Part shown: piece by piece, positions 53,831 to 62,864 of the stretch
How the letters are laid out: every line of letters starts with the position of its first letter
Numbering within the stretch: the stretch's first letter is position 1
NCBI RefSeq assembly: GCF_045762675.1
Contig: NZ_JBJDLK010000003.1
Location: forward strand, 1-64,000
Origin: Elizabethkingia meningoseptica_A
GTDB taxonomy: Bacteria; Bacteroidota; Bacteroidia; Flavobacteriales; Weeksellaceae
DNA length: 64,000 nt
Direction: 5' to 3'
Notes under the pieces: generated by a model
The model's input: only the letters and a program-made list of their open reading frames with translations
The model's database searches: none
What the model was told of the DNA's origin: nothing
Translations under genes and position numbers: made by a program

Positions 53831-55588
53831 TTATACGAGATTTTGGATATACATCTGTAAATCGTCTTCTTTCCCCAGTGCAAATTTTTGTTTTAATCTG
53901 TACTTGGTCATTCGTACCGTTTTTGGATCAGCCTTCAGAATATTAGCGATTTGCTGGTTATCCATATTCAAATAAATATAGGCGGCATATCTAAGGTCCT
54001 GATTGGTAAGTTTGCTTTTGGCTACTTCATTAAGTCTTTTGAAAAAATTAGGATGGACATCCTGAACAATATTCTGTACTGCAACAAAGTCGCTGTCCGT
54101 AGATTGTTCTTCTTTTATAATCCTGTCAATATTAAAATCATTTTTTTCCTTTAGCTTTTCTTTAAGATCATTAATGAATGTATTTTTCTGACTCAGCTGA
54201 AGTGATGTGGCCAATGCCTGCTTGTGAAGCTGTTCCTGCTGTATAGCAAGAAGTTCCTGTTCGGCTTTCAAACGCGCTTTTTCTTCCTGCTCCAGTTGCA
54301 GGATAAGTTCTGATTTATTTTTGGTGGCTTCCAGCAGGTTTTGTTTGTACCTAAGAGTGTAAGCTAAAAAAATAATGCCTGTAATGGAAAGCAGGATAAT
54401 TCCCAGATAAAGAAATTTTTGTTTATTAAACATGATGTTCTTTTCTTCAAGCTGCTTTATCAGAAGATTTTTTTGTTCAGTCTGGTAAAAAATTTCCAAT
54501 GCGCGGGCCTGATTGCTAATCTGCTCTTTATTGTATTTTTTGATTACGTTTTTAGCCTCCCGTGCATAGAATAGAGACTGTTTAAAATCCTTTAGCTTTT
54601 CATAAATTCTGGAAAGATTTTCAATGATTTCCATTTTATCACTTACAAATATTTCATCATCTTTTTTGGCTTGTCCATAGGCTTTCAGATAGTAGTCTTT
54701 TGCCTGTTCGGTTTTACCGGTATTTTCGTAAATATCTCCTATATTATTATAGGCGAAGGTTACTAACCTTTCAATATCTTTATCCTTGTCATCTTTCCCC
54801 AATTCAAGCACCTTATTATACAGCTCCATACATCTGGAATAATTTACCGGTTTTATGGTATGAATCATCACTGCATAATTAAGATAATAGCCTACAAGTG
54901 ATTTTTTATGTGCCGCAGAATCCTTAATTAGTTTTATATATTCATAAGATTTCCGGTAACTGTCACGGATAGAATCAATGTAATTTTTGTTTTGTGTTGC
55001 ATCGAATTTCTTTTTATAATAGTAACCGAGGTTATGATAGGTAAAATTAATCAGAAGGTTATTTTTTGATTTCAGTGCATATTGATTGGCTTTAAAAAAA
55101 TCAGATTCATCATACTTATCGAGCATTTTTTTAGTGTTATAATTATACTTCAGGAAGTATAACAATGTAAGCATGAAATTTTCGTGGGGATATTTGCTAA
55201 AGGTTTTTATACTCTCATTAACTGTTTGCACAAATAACTCATCTTTATTCAGTTTCTGATAATATATTGCATATCCGTAATCTACATAAGCTTTATCAAT
55301 AGGGTTTTTAGTTTTTAAAGCTATTTCATTAGCATGTTCTAAAGCCTCTGTTTTTTTAGCTTCGTCCTTGACTCTGGCATAGTAATCTGCCCTATAAATA
55401 TAACCTATAACTTTTCTGGAATCAATATCCGAATTGATGAATTCAGTATCAATAATTTCTTTGGCTTTTGCAGTTTCATTGCCATACAAAAGCGTATATA
55501 CGAGCTGCTGTTCTTTGTCGGAATCACTCTGTGCAAAATAAACAGACGAGGTTAACAACAAAACAAATAATAATATAATTCTATTCAT
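53831..55588 (-). CDS. TPR-containing membrane regulator with HTH
   Basis: A 585-aa protein with a signal peptide (MNRIILLFVLLLTSSVYFAQ), about ten TPR-like helical repeats to residue ~370, one membrane segment (FLYLGIILLSITGIIFLAYTL), a charged coiled coil, and a C-terminal LuxR-like helix-turn-helix (LTNQDLRYAAYIYLNMDNQQIANIL, then DPKTVRMTKYRLKQKF). The TPRs would lie in the periplasm and the HTH in the cytoplasm. This is a one-protein signal-to-transcription form common in Bacteroidota. The signal and targets are unknown. It converges on the glycosidase gene and has a TAAATTTG promoter at its start. Confidence 0.87.
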   Translation of the reverse strand: MNRIILLFVLLLTSSVYFAQSDSDKEQQLVYTLLYGNETAKAKEIIDTEFINSDIDSRKVIGYIYRADYYARVKDEAKKTEALEHANEIALKTKNPIDKAYVDYGYAIYYQKLNKDELFVQTVNESIKTFSKYPHENFMLTLLYFLKYNYNTKKMLDKYDESDFFKANQYALKSKNNLLINFTYHNLGYYYKKKFDATQNKNYIDSIRDSYRKSYEYIKLIKDSAAHKKSLVGYYLNYAVMIHTIKPVNYSRCMELYNKVLELGKDDKDKDIERLVTFAYNNIGDIYENTGKTEQAKDYYLKAYGQAKKDDEIFVSDKMEIIENLSRIYEKLKDFKQSLFYAREAKNVIKKYNKEQISNQARALEIFYQTEQKNLLIKQLEEKNIMFNKQKFLYLGIILLSITGIIFLAYTLRYKQNLLEATKNKSELILQLEQEEKARLKAEQELLAIQQEQLHKQALATSLQLSQKNTFINDLKEKLKEKNDFNIDRIIKEEQSTDSDFVAVQNIVQDVHPNFFKRLNEVAKSKLTNQDLRYAAYIYLNMDNQQIANILKADPKTVRMTKYRLKQKFALGKEDDLQMYIQNLV

Positions 55589-55617
55589 TTTTTATAAGCA
55601 CATAACTCCTTTTTACA

Positions 55618-55625
55618 CAAATTTA
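55618..55625 (-). promoter_or_regulatory. -7 element of TPR regulator gene
   Basis: TAAATTTG on the minus strand, 29 bp before the ATG at 55588. There is no clear -33 TTTG. Confidence 0.45.
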
Positions 55626-55977
55626 CATATATATAAACACATAACAATTAGTATTTTATAAATTTTTGTATATATTTTGTAGACGTAAAACCCCGGTCAT
55701 GTAGTCACATTGTAAATCGAAAAAATTGCTTGGGTAGTGTATAATGTAAGACATTTGCAGAATAAAAACACACTCAAAAGACACACTTGATAAAATTGAA
55801 AAAAAGAGAATGGGCTAAGGGGTTCATTCTTTTTTTTTATGCATTGGCAATTTGTAAAATATGTTCTTCAGACTGAGTTTAGAAATATTTTCCGGAAATA
55901 TGTTGGAAGCTTGTTGCTGTTAAAAATAAAACTCCTGTCTAAGAGTTGAAGCGCTTATTCGAAGTGACTTTATAATG
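55626..55977. other. Intergenic region, no gene seen
   Basis: About 350 bp between the TPR regulator gene and the HU pseudogene. It is AT-rich with a T-run near 55831-55838 and a near-match -7 element (GACATTTG at about 55751-55758). I see no coding sequence and no RNA fold of note. Confidence 0.5.
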
Positions 55978-56352
55978 TTACTTAGCTTTATGAAAAGCAG
56001 CAGCTTTTAGTGCATCATTTATACGCTTACCCGGGCGATATTCACCCGTGCTTTCTTTATAAATTTTTCTGCGGTTTCGGCACTATAGCTGCTGAGGCTT
56101 GGATATAAATTCCTCTACTTATCCAATCGGACAATTTTACCGTTACAAGATTACCCTGTACTGCATGCTCCAGGGCAATAATAATCCCCCAAATATCTGC
56201 CTCGGACAGTGCTGAAATTTTTTCAATCTGCTTTACCAAGCCATCAATACTTACTTCTCCGTCAGTACTTATCATCGCATACCACTTCTTGGTACCGTCA
56301 CCTCTACCGCCGGGCTTTCTCCGTCTTCAATCACGTTATATTTAATTAGCAT
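55978..56352 (-). pseudogene. HU-family DNA-binding protein, decayed
   Basis: Pieces of a Bacteroidota HU-like protein of about 124 residues lie in order but in changing frames. First comes MLIKYNVIEDGESPA (from 56352). A shift leads to DGTKKWYAMISTDGEVSIDG and VKQIEKISALSEADI. Then the next frame has NGKIVRLDK followed by an in-frame stop and LYPSLSS, AETAEKFIKKARVN. Finally YRPGKRINDALKAAAFHKAK follows in another frame to the stop at 55978. At least three frameshifts and one stop are needed, so it is dead. HU-like genes of this type often lie near mobile or accessory DNA. Confidence 0.8.
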
Positions 56353-56626
56353 AGTAAAAAATTCCAGTTAAATACTACAACTATTGTAGGCTCTCAAAAG
56401 CTATACAGAAAGGACAAACAGGTAAAACATTATACTTATCAATATATATACTCTGGTAAATATAATACACAAAAACCTAATTTACATTGACAATCAACGA
56501 ATTACATTTGTTTAACTATATATAAATGCACTCCAAAGAACAGAATTACAATTCATCTCAAAAAGGGTTTTAATTCAATTTAAGAGGATCATTGGGATAT
56601 TTATTAACCACAAATATTTTTATTAT

Positions 56627-57971
56627 ATGAGGAAAAAACTACTTTACACCCTTTTCGCGGTCATTTTAATTTCCATCGTTGTGAACAGCTGTAATACACA
56701 TGATGATGTTATACAACAGGAAAAAGAATTGCAGGGAACTGAATATGTACATAAAAGTTTATGGAAAGAAGATGAAAAGTATATTAAAAATGTAAAAGCC
56801 ATCTTCGAAAAGAATGCCAATGATAATTACTTTTACAGTAATAATGGAGTTCCTTACTGGAATTATGCCACCACCATGGGAACATTTAATGAAACTTTCT
56901 TACAGGTTCCGGTTGTTAAAAACAATACCGTAGTATATAATGACTGTTGAACGAAGACCTGATAACAGGATTTATTTTGGAAGAAAAGAAAACCCCGAAA
57001 CCAATAATTTTTTCAATCTTTTAATTTTTAAAAAGAGAGAACAATTAAAAGGAAGAATCGTACCTGATTATAAAATACCCGCGAATACAAGTACAGGTAA
57101 AACAGCATCAATAAGCATGATTTGTTACACGATTGAAATTACCTGGACATGGACTGATGAAGATACAGGAAAGATTATTTCTTCCTCTACAACTTTCGAA
57201 ACCCGATGCAGAACCCTTGGTAATGGGTTTTATCCGTTAAATCGCACAGAGTGTATAGAAATTGACTGTGAACCTAGTTATGATTATGGAGGTGGAGGTG
57301 GATCGTATACACCAGACCCACCTGAAGAAACACCTTGTACCAGTATACAAAAATTAATGCAAAACACACAGTATCAGAAAATAGTACAGGAACTGGATCG
57401 GAATTCAGTATTTAATAAGCCACACGAAACCGGCTATTCTGAAAATAAAAGCGGGACATTTACACCGCTTGTTCCCGGCACTGACAAAGGGAGAGACTAT
57501 TTAACAATTCCGATAAATACCAATACAAAAGGTTATACCCACACCCACCTGAACGATAAGGAAACAGGAAAGATTACCAACGAAGACCTTGTAGAAGAAA
57601 AAAAGCCGATTCGGATGTTCTCTCCCGCGGATGTCGATACACTAATGAGTATTATTGATCTAAACAGAACAGATACAGATTACTCTCCCTACTATGGTTC
57701 TATGATTTCCGGTAGTGGCAACTATATGATTAAGTTCACCGGCACTGCAAGTGATATAAAAACAGGCTTTGATACTGATGAATGGAGAAAAAAATACGGA
57801 GATTATATACGTGACAAGAAAGGTTCATTAGAAGAAAAATTCCTTAATTTTTTAAGGAATGAAATGCAGGTATCGGGTATTTCTCTTTATAAAATAAGAA
57901 ATAACGGGAAAAAGATAGAGGAAAAAATACTTTCGGCTGACGGAAAAAAAGTAGGTACTACAAAATGCTAA
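56627..57971 (+). pseudogene. Frameshifted lipoprotein with C-terminal JAMM-like motif
   Basis: Two open frames form one apparent gene. The first (56627-56950) gives a lipoprotein signal (V-V-N-S-C22) and a conserved region ending VVKNNTVVY. The second (56940-57971) continues with MTVERRPDNRIYFGRKENPE, in the right register for one protein. Adding one TA unit to TATATA at about 56936-56941, or removing one base, would join them into about 450 residues. The second part has a Gly/Pro-rich linker (GYGGGGSY region, about 117-132 of that frame) and a C-terminal domain with H201-T-H203 and S228-P-A-D231, like the JAMM/MPN metallopeptidase pattern. The function is unknown. The N-terminal part resembles surface lipoproteins of Chryseobacterium relatives. 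It may be a pseudogene, phase-variable, or a sequence error. Confidence 0.65.
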
Positions 57972-58005
57972 AACCAATATTACTAATCTTATAAAATCAA
58001 TTCAA

Positions 58006-58578
58006 ATGAAAAACTACTTTATTTTACTAACTATATTTCTTTCTGGTCTACTATATTCCCAGACAACCATCAGTCTGGAACAGGCTGCTGCGTATCAAAA
58101 AATTGATACTATCGGAATACCTGAATGGGTACAATATGTAAAAGACATTAATCATAAACTCGATCCTTTTGCAGGGAATTGGAAAGGAACTGACAAAAGA
58201 GGTTGGTCCTATGAAATAAGACTCGTGAAAAAAGAAAATTATGGTGGTTCAGATATAAGATGGGATAAACTTATTGGACGAATTCAGATAAAGAGTCCAA
58301 ATAATAATATTTTATATTCATCTTTTAGCAAGCCAGATGCTAAAACTTTTTTTAGTGGAGGTAACTTTCAACATAGCACTTATGTAATGTATTTTGTAGG
58401 CAATGCTGCCTGTAATGATTTTGGTGATGTTTATCTGGAAATTGTTAAAAATAATCCCAATAAAATGACTTTATATTATTATCCCGACAGTGAGATGCTT
58501 AATCCCGCCAAATGTCCTAATATAAAAACATATGAATTATTATTACCAACAGATAAAATAATTCTGAACAGACAATAG
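58006..58578 (+). CDS. Small exported protein, first of tandem pair
   Basis: A 190-aa protein with a Sec signal (MKNYFILLTIFLSGLLYSQ). I tentatively place it near the flavobacterial DUF6705-like group (short signal, then a D-P-F-x-G-x-W-K segment: DPFAGNWKGTDKRG). It is 34 bp after the lipoprotein gene and 61 bp before its twin. Residues 1-78 and about 120-190 are almost the same as in the twin. The centre differs fully. The function is unknown. Confidence 0.75.
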   Translation: MKNYFILLTIFLSGLLYSQTTISLEQAAAYQKIDTIGIPEWVQYVKDINHKLDPFAGNWKGTDKRGWSYEIRLVKKENYGGSDIRWDKLIGRIQIKSPNNNILYSSFSKPDAKTFFSGGNFQHSTYVMYFVGNAACNDFGDVYLEIVKNNPNKMTLYYYPDSEMLNPAKCPNIKTYELLLPTDKIILNRQ

Positions 58579-58639
58579 TATTATCGAGCAGGTAATTACT
58601 GCCTACTCTTTATATAACCTGCTATACACCATATTCCGA

Positions 58640-59218
58640 ATGAAAAACTACTTTATTTTAGTAACGATATTTCTTTCTGATCTACTATATTCCCAGACGA
58701 CCATCAGTCTGGAACAGGCTGCCGCCTATCAAAAAATTGATACTATCGGAATACCTGAATGGGTACAATATGTAAAAGACATTAATCATAAAATCGATCC
58801 TTTTGCAGGGAATTGGAAAGGGACTGACAAAAGAGGTTGGTCCTATGAATTAAGACTCGCGAAAAAAGAAAATTATCATGAAGAAAATTGGGATATTAGT
58901 TGGGATCTAATTCTAGGAAATATTATTATAAAAGATCAAAATAACAATATTTTACTTAACGAATTGAATGCAATAGATAAAAATTCCAGCCTATTTGGTA
59001 AGAACTTTCAACATAGCACTTATGTAATGTATTTTGTAGGTAATGTTGCCTGTAATGATTTTGGTGATGTTTATCTGGAAATTTTTAAAAATAATCCCAA
59101 TAAAATGACTTTATATTACTATCCCGACAGTGAGATGCTTAATCCCGCCAAATGTCCTAATATAAAAACATATGAATTATTATTACCAACAGATAAAATA
59201 ATTCTGAACAAGCAATGA
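58640..59218 (+). CDS. Small exported protein, second of tandem pair
   Basis: A 192-aa protein with the same signal peptide and ends as the preceding gene. The middle (about 79-121: HEENWDISWDLILGNIIIKD and after) is different in sequence and two residues longer. The pattern of almost identical flanks and a changed centre suggests duplication followed by gene conversion or selection on the centre. It ends 30 bp before the convergent MutS-like gene. The function is unknown. Confidence 0.75.
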   Translation: MKNYFILVTIFLSDLLYSQTTISLEQAAAYQKIDTIGIPEWVQYVKDINHKIDPFAGNWKGTDKRGWSYELRLAKKENYHEENWDISWDLILGNIIIKDQNNNILLNELNAIDKNSSLFGKNFQHSTYVMYFVGNVACNDFGDVYLEIFKNNPNKMTLYYYPDSEMLNPAKCPNIKTYELLLPTDKIILNKQ

Positions 59219-59248
59219 TAAATATTCGTTAATTATAACTACTAAAAA

Positions 59249-61057
59249 CTAGTCAATTATTTTATATTCTTTCATTAGTTTAAGCGCGTTCATTGTCTGA
59301 GTGACTCCCGGCTTTAGCTTATAATCAGCTATCAGAAGATTATCTTTTTCTTCCAGTTCAAAGCACTTATTTACAATGTTTTCAGGATAAGTTTTTATCA
59401 TATCCGTCAATTGCAGATCATGAGTGGCTATAATACAGGTAAAGTTGGTATCTATTTCGATCATTCTTTTCAGGAACAGTCGGGAACCCTCCAGCTTATC
59501 GGTAGAATTGGTACCTTTCAGAATTTCATCAAGAATAATGTACTGAGGGATTTTCTCTTCGAGATTCTCTACCAGTTTTTTAAGTCTTTTTATTTCCGCA
59601 TTAAAGTAAGAGCTTCCGTCGGATAAAGAATCACTGGTTCTCATACTGGTATAAATCTCCATTGGACGGAATACAAAATTGCGGGCGGCAACAGGACAAC
59701 CATTCATTGCCAGCACCAGATTTACCCCTATTGTTCTGAGAAAAGTACTTTTCCCCGTCATATTGGCTCCGGTAATAATACAGATATTCTTAGTATTCCC
59801 TAATGTAAAATCATTGCTAATACTTCTTTCCCGGGGAATTAATGGATGGTACAATCCTTCGGCTTCCAATTCTTTTACATCGGCATTACACACAGGATAA
59901 ATATAATCCTGATTTTTCGCAGCAAAAATTCCAAATGAAATTAAAGCTTCGAACTCAGCAAAGGCATCAAACCAATCATCAATGTGCTGATTGAATTCTT
60001 TCATTAGCTTTTCCAGCTTTACGGTATGCTGAAGGTTCCATAAAAACAATAAATTAATAAGGGTTCCAAACAGTGGTGTTGATCCGTTATCGAGATTTCT
60101 TCTTAAGCGTGCCAGTTTCTGAATATACAAAGATGCCGAAGGATTTTTCAGTTTCCCCTGAATTTTTCTATTCAGCGAGGATTTGAATGTTTCATTTTCT
60201 ATGAGATAGAAAAGGTCTGAAAAGTTGCTATACTGTCCCGACTTCAGGTTTACGATACTGTAAGCTTCTTGTATTTGTTTACCATATTTTCTGTTAACAA
60301 TGGCCGAACTGATAATCGTAAAAGATAAAAGTACTGTGGATAATACTGTTGAAATATCTGCTGCAATAACAAGCCCCAGAAATATGATATTAACAACGGG
60401 CAGAATAATTAACAATTTGTGGATAACCTGTAAAGCACCAGATGGGAAATCAATATAGAACTTGCTTTTTACCGGACCTTCTTTGGTTATTTCAAGCGCT
60501 TTTGCACTTGCCAAAAAGTCTATATTCCATTTAAGTTTTGAAGAAAGTTCTTGTATAGCTTCCTGCCGCTCATGAATTTCTTCTTGCTTTGTCAGATGAT
60601 TTGATAAGTAAAACCGTAGTTTATTGTATCCCGAATAGGTTTCCGTTTTATCAATTTTGGTAAACAAAGAGATATCACCATAAATATCCAGATCTTTATT
60701 ATAAGGATGACTATAATTGGTATCCGGTTCATTGATCTGATGGTTCAGAGAGAACTCTTCAGCAATTCTCTGACATACCAAAATAATTCTTTTACTATGA
60801 TTTATTTTTTCCTGAAAATGATTGGATACAAAAAGCAGCGCCAGAAAAAAGGCAAACAACATAAGAGATGCAAACAAATATAAACTCTCTTTATTATCCA
60901 GAAATTTAAATATTAAAAATGCTGCAGCAACAAAGATTAAGAGCCTGCCAAGGCTAACCATGTTTTTATTTCGTTCAAAATATTTTATTCTGGTTTGCTC
61001 CTCCTCCACAGAATGTTTTATCTCTTTCATAAATCTTTTTAAACCATTAAAATACAC
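59249..61057 (-). CDS. Membrane-anchored MutS-family ATPase
   Basis: A 602-aa protein. The N-terminus has two hydrophobic segments (about 33-50 and 62-80), and two more lie near 210-250. The C-terminus is a MutS-type ATPase: Walker A G430-A-N-M-T-G-K-S-T, the Walker B strand YIILDE at about 506-511, and ATHD with H546. It lacks the mismatch-recognition domain of true MutS, so a repair role is not supported. It is a common Bacteroidota protein of unknown task. The start could also be the Met ten codons later (MKEIKHS). It is 42 bp past the DUF58 gene, likely one transcript. Confidence 0.82.
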   Translation of the reverse strand: MYFNGLKRFMKEIKHSVEEEQTRIKYFERNKNMVSLGRLLIFVAAAFLIFKFLDNKESLYLFASLMLFAFFLALLFVSNHFQEKINHSKRIILVCQRIAEEFSLNHQINEPDTNYSHPYNKDLDIYGDISLFTKIDKTETYSGYNKLRFYLSNHLTKQEEIHERQEAIQELSSKLKWNIDFLASAKALEITKEGPVKSKFYIDFPSGALQVIHKLLIILPVVNIIFLGLVIAADISTVLSTVLLSFTIISSAIVNRKYGKQIQEAYSIVNLKSGQYSNFSDLFYLIENETFKSSLNRKIQGKLKNPSASLYIQKLARLRRNLDNGSTPLFGTLINLLFLWNLQHTVKLEKLMKEFNQHIDDWFDAFAEFEALISFGIFAAKNQDYIYPVCNADVKELEAEGLYHPLIPRERSISNDFTLGNTKNICIITGANMTGKSTFLRTIGVNLVLAMNGCPVAARNFVFRPMEIYTSMRTSDSLSDGSSYFNAEIKRLKKLVENLEEKIPQYIILDEILKGTNSTDKLEGSRLFLKRMIEIDTNFTCIIATHDLQLTDMIKTYPENIVNKCFELEEKDNLLIADYKLKPGVTQTMNALKLMKEYKIID

Positions 61058-61099
61058 CTCTTTGTCTGGTTTATTAAAATATAAACCAACATCACATTG

Positions 61100-62425
61100 T
61101 TATAATATCCCTCTTGCTTTAATCTCCAGATATTTATTAATTACTTCTATGCTAAGATTTTCAGGAAGTGTATACACGGAGTAGATTCCATATTTCTGGA
61201 GTTCCTGACGAATCAGTTTCTTTTCATATTCAAACTTTTCAGCTATAATCTGATCATATACATCCTGTGTTTTCTGTGCATTCTTGTGATCCAGCATTTT
61301 CATAATTTCAGCATTTTTAAAAAATACAACGACCAGAAGATGGCTTTTTGCAATTCCACGCAGATAAGGCAATTGTCGTTTAAGAGCGTCCAATGTTTCG
61401 AAATTGGTGAATAACAGGATAAGACTTCTTTGGGTAACTTTTCTTTTCAAATCCGTATACAATCTACTAAAATCAGATTCATAAAAGTTAGTATTAATAT
61501 TATATAAGGCTTCTGCGATTTTTTTAATCTGTCCTGCCTTCAACTCAGCCGGAACTGTATTTTCCATTTTCTTGGAAAAAGTCATTACACCCGCCCGGTC
61601 CTGTTTCTTTAAAATAATATGTGCCAAAGCCATGGAAGCATTAATTGAGTAATCCAGTAATGACAGACCATTAAAAGGCATTTTCATGGTACGCCCTTTA
61701 TCTATAAGCATATAAACTCGTTGTGCCCGTTCTTCCTGGTACTGGTTTACCATCAGCCTGCTTTGCTTTCCTGTAGCTTTCCAGTTGATACTACGAATGT
61801 CATCTCCGGTCACATATTCCCGGATTTGCTCAAACTCCATAGTATGACCTATTTTACGAATCTTTTTAATACCTCCTAATAAAAATTCATTCTGCATGGC
61901 CATTAGCTCATACTTCCGCAGATGGATAAAGGATGGGTAACTTGGTACCATTTGACCTTCTTGTGCTTTGTATCTTTTTGCTACAAGTCCAAGTGGAGAA
62001 CAGACGTATACATTGAGATTACCAAACAGATATTCGCCACGCTCCTTAGGTTGTAAAGGATATTCAAAAAAGATATTTCCTAAAGGCTTTATATTTTTAT
62101 GAATCTCAAAATTTCGCAGTTGAAACTGAAAAGGAACCTCATCTATAACTTTTGTTCTGATGGTAAACGGATAATTATTACGAAGGTCTATTTTTGTGAA
62201 ATTTTCATCACCGTTTGAAAGCTTTTCAGGTAATATTCTGGTGCTTTTTATGCCATTTTTTTCTCTGAATAAAATAATAATGTCTATACAGGTTATGAGA
62301 AACAATAACAATAATCCAAGATGTGCTACCCACATAAGATATGGAAAGAAAAATGCAAAAACATATACAACTGCTATTGCACCCAGCAGCTGAAAGAAAA
62401 GATTATTGATATAGAGTTTTTTCAT
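61100..62425 (-). CDS. DUF58-domain protein of MoxR operon
   Basis: A 441-aa protein with two N-terminal membrane segments (about 5-50) and a DUF58 region (residues about 195-290, with the core DIRSINWKATGKQSRLMVNQY). A von-Willebrand-like fold follows. DUF58 proteins work with MoxR AAA ATPases, probably in placing or activating envelope proteins. Here the MoxR gene is upstream, but an S23-type gene separates the two. Confidence 0.88.
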   Translation of the reverse strand: MKKLYINNLFFQLLGAIAVVYVFAFFFPYLMWVAHLGLLLLFLITCIDIIILFREKNGIKSTRILPEKLSNGDENFTKIDLRNNYPFTIRTKVIDEVPFQFQLRNFEIHKNIKPLGNIFFEYPLQPKERGEYLFGNLNVYVCSPLGLVAKRYKAQEGQMVPSYPSFIHLRKYELMAMQNEFLLGGIKKIRKIGHTMEFEQIREYVTGDDIRSINWKATGKQSRLMVNQYQEERAQRVYMLIDKGRTMKMPFNGLSLLDYSINASMALAHIILKKQDRAGVMTFSKKMENTVPAELKAGQIKKIAEALYNINTNFYESDFSRLYTDLKRKVTQRSLILLFTNFETLDALKRQLPYLRGIAKSHLLVVVFFKNAEIMKMLDHKNAQKTQDVYDQIIAEKFEYEKKLIRQELQKYGIYSVYTLPENLSIEVINKYLEIKARGIL

Positions 62426-62451
62426 ACGTCAGTTAATAGACATTAGATATC

Positions 62452-62462
62452 AGACATTAGTT
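62452..62462. repeat. Left inverted repeat of S23-type cassette
   Basis: AGACATTAGTT, exactly complementary to AACTAATGTCT at 62835-62845. A second copy of AGACATTAG lies 14 bp to the left (62438-62446). Together the arms frame the four-helix-bundle gene. Confidence 0.6.
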
Positions 62463-62822
62463 TTATGTAGATTGTACTAAAGAGTTTATAAGACCATTTA
62501 GCATTTTAGATATTTCTACGATCAGCTCGCTAAGCTCAAAATAAATTTCCTGATTAATAAATTTCAAATTATGAGAAATAATAATCTGCGTTTCTACTTC
62601 AGCTGCACTTCCCCGCGCAATCTTCAGGTATTGAATAAAATCAGTTTTACTTCGCCTTGCGCATCCTTCCGAAATATTAGAAGGGATAGATATGGAAGCT
62701 CTTCTTAGCTGACTTTTCAATCCAAAATTTTCCGTATCGGGAAATGAATCTGTAACTTTATAAACAATAGTTACAAAGTCTATCGATTTTTGCCAAACCA
62801 AAAGTTCTTTAAAATTTTTCAT
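62463..62822 (-). CDS. S23-type four-helix-bundle protein
   Basis: A 119-aa protein of the family first seen as the ORF of intervening sequences in 23S rRNA. The family segments are MKNFKELLVWQKSIDFV at the start, FGLKSQLRRASISIPSNI and EGCARRSKTDFIQYLKIA in the centre, and a helix-rich end. It forms a pentameric four-helix bundle in known members. Outside rRNA it is found at many chromosomal spots in Bacteroidota, role unknown. Here it splits MoxR from DUF58, which are usually adjacent, and its two sides carry an 11-bp inverted repeat. Confidence 0.88.
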   Translation of the reverse strand: MKNFKELLVWQKSIDFVTIVYKVTDSFPDTENFGLKSQLRRASISIPSNISEGCARRSKTDFIQYLKIARGSAAEVETQIIISHNLKFINQEIYFELSELIVEISKMLNGLINSLVQST

Positions 62823-62834
62823 TTCACTGCTAAC

Positions 62835-62845
62835 AACTAATGTCT
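62835..62845. repeat. Right inverted repeat of S23-type cassette
   Basis: AACTAATGTCT, the exact complement of the left arm at 62452-62462. The distance between the outer ends is 394 bp. Confidence 0.6.
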
Positions 62846-62864
62846 AAAGACTATTTGCTCGAAA

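Noticed and set aside
59249..61057. MutS mismatch-repair protein
   Set aside because: Only the ATPase part is shared; the mismatch-binding domain is absent and membrane segments are present. Named MutS-family ATPase only.
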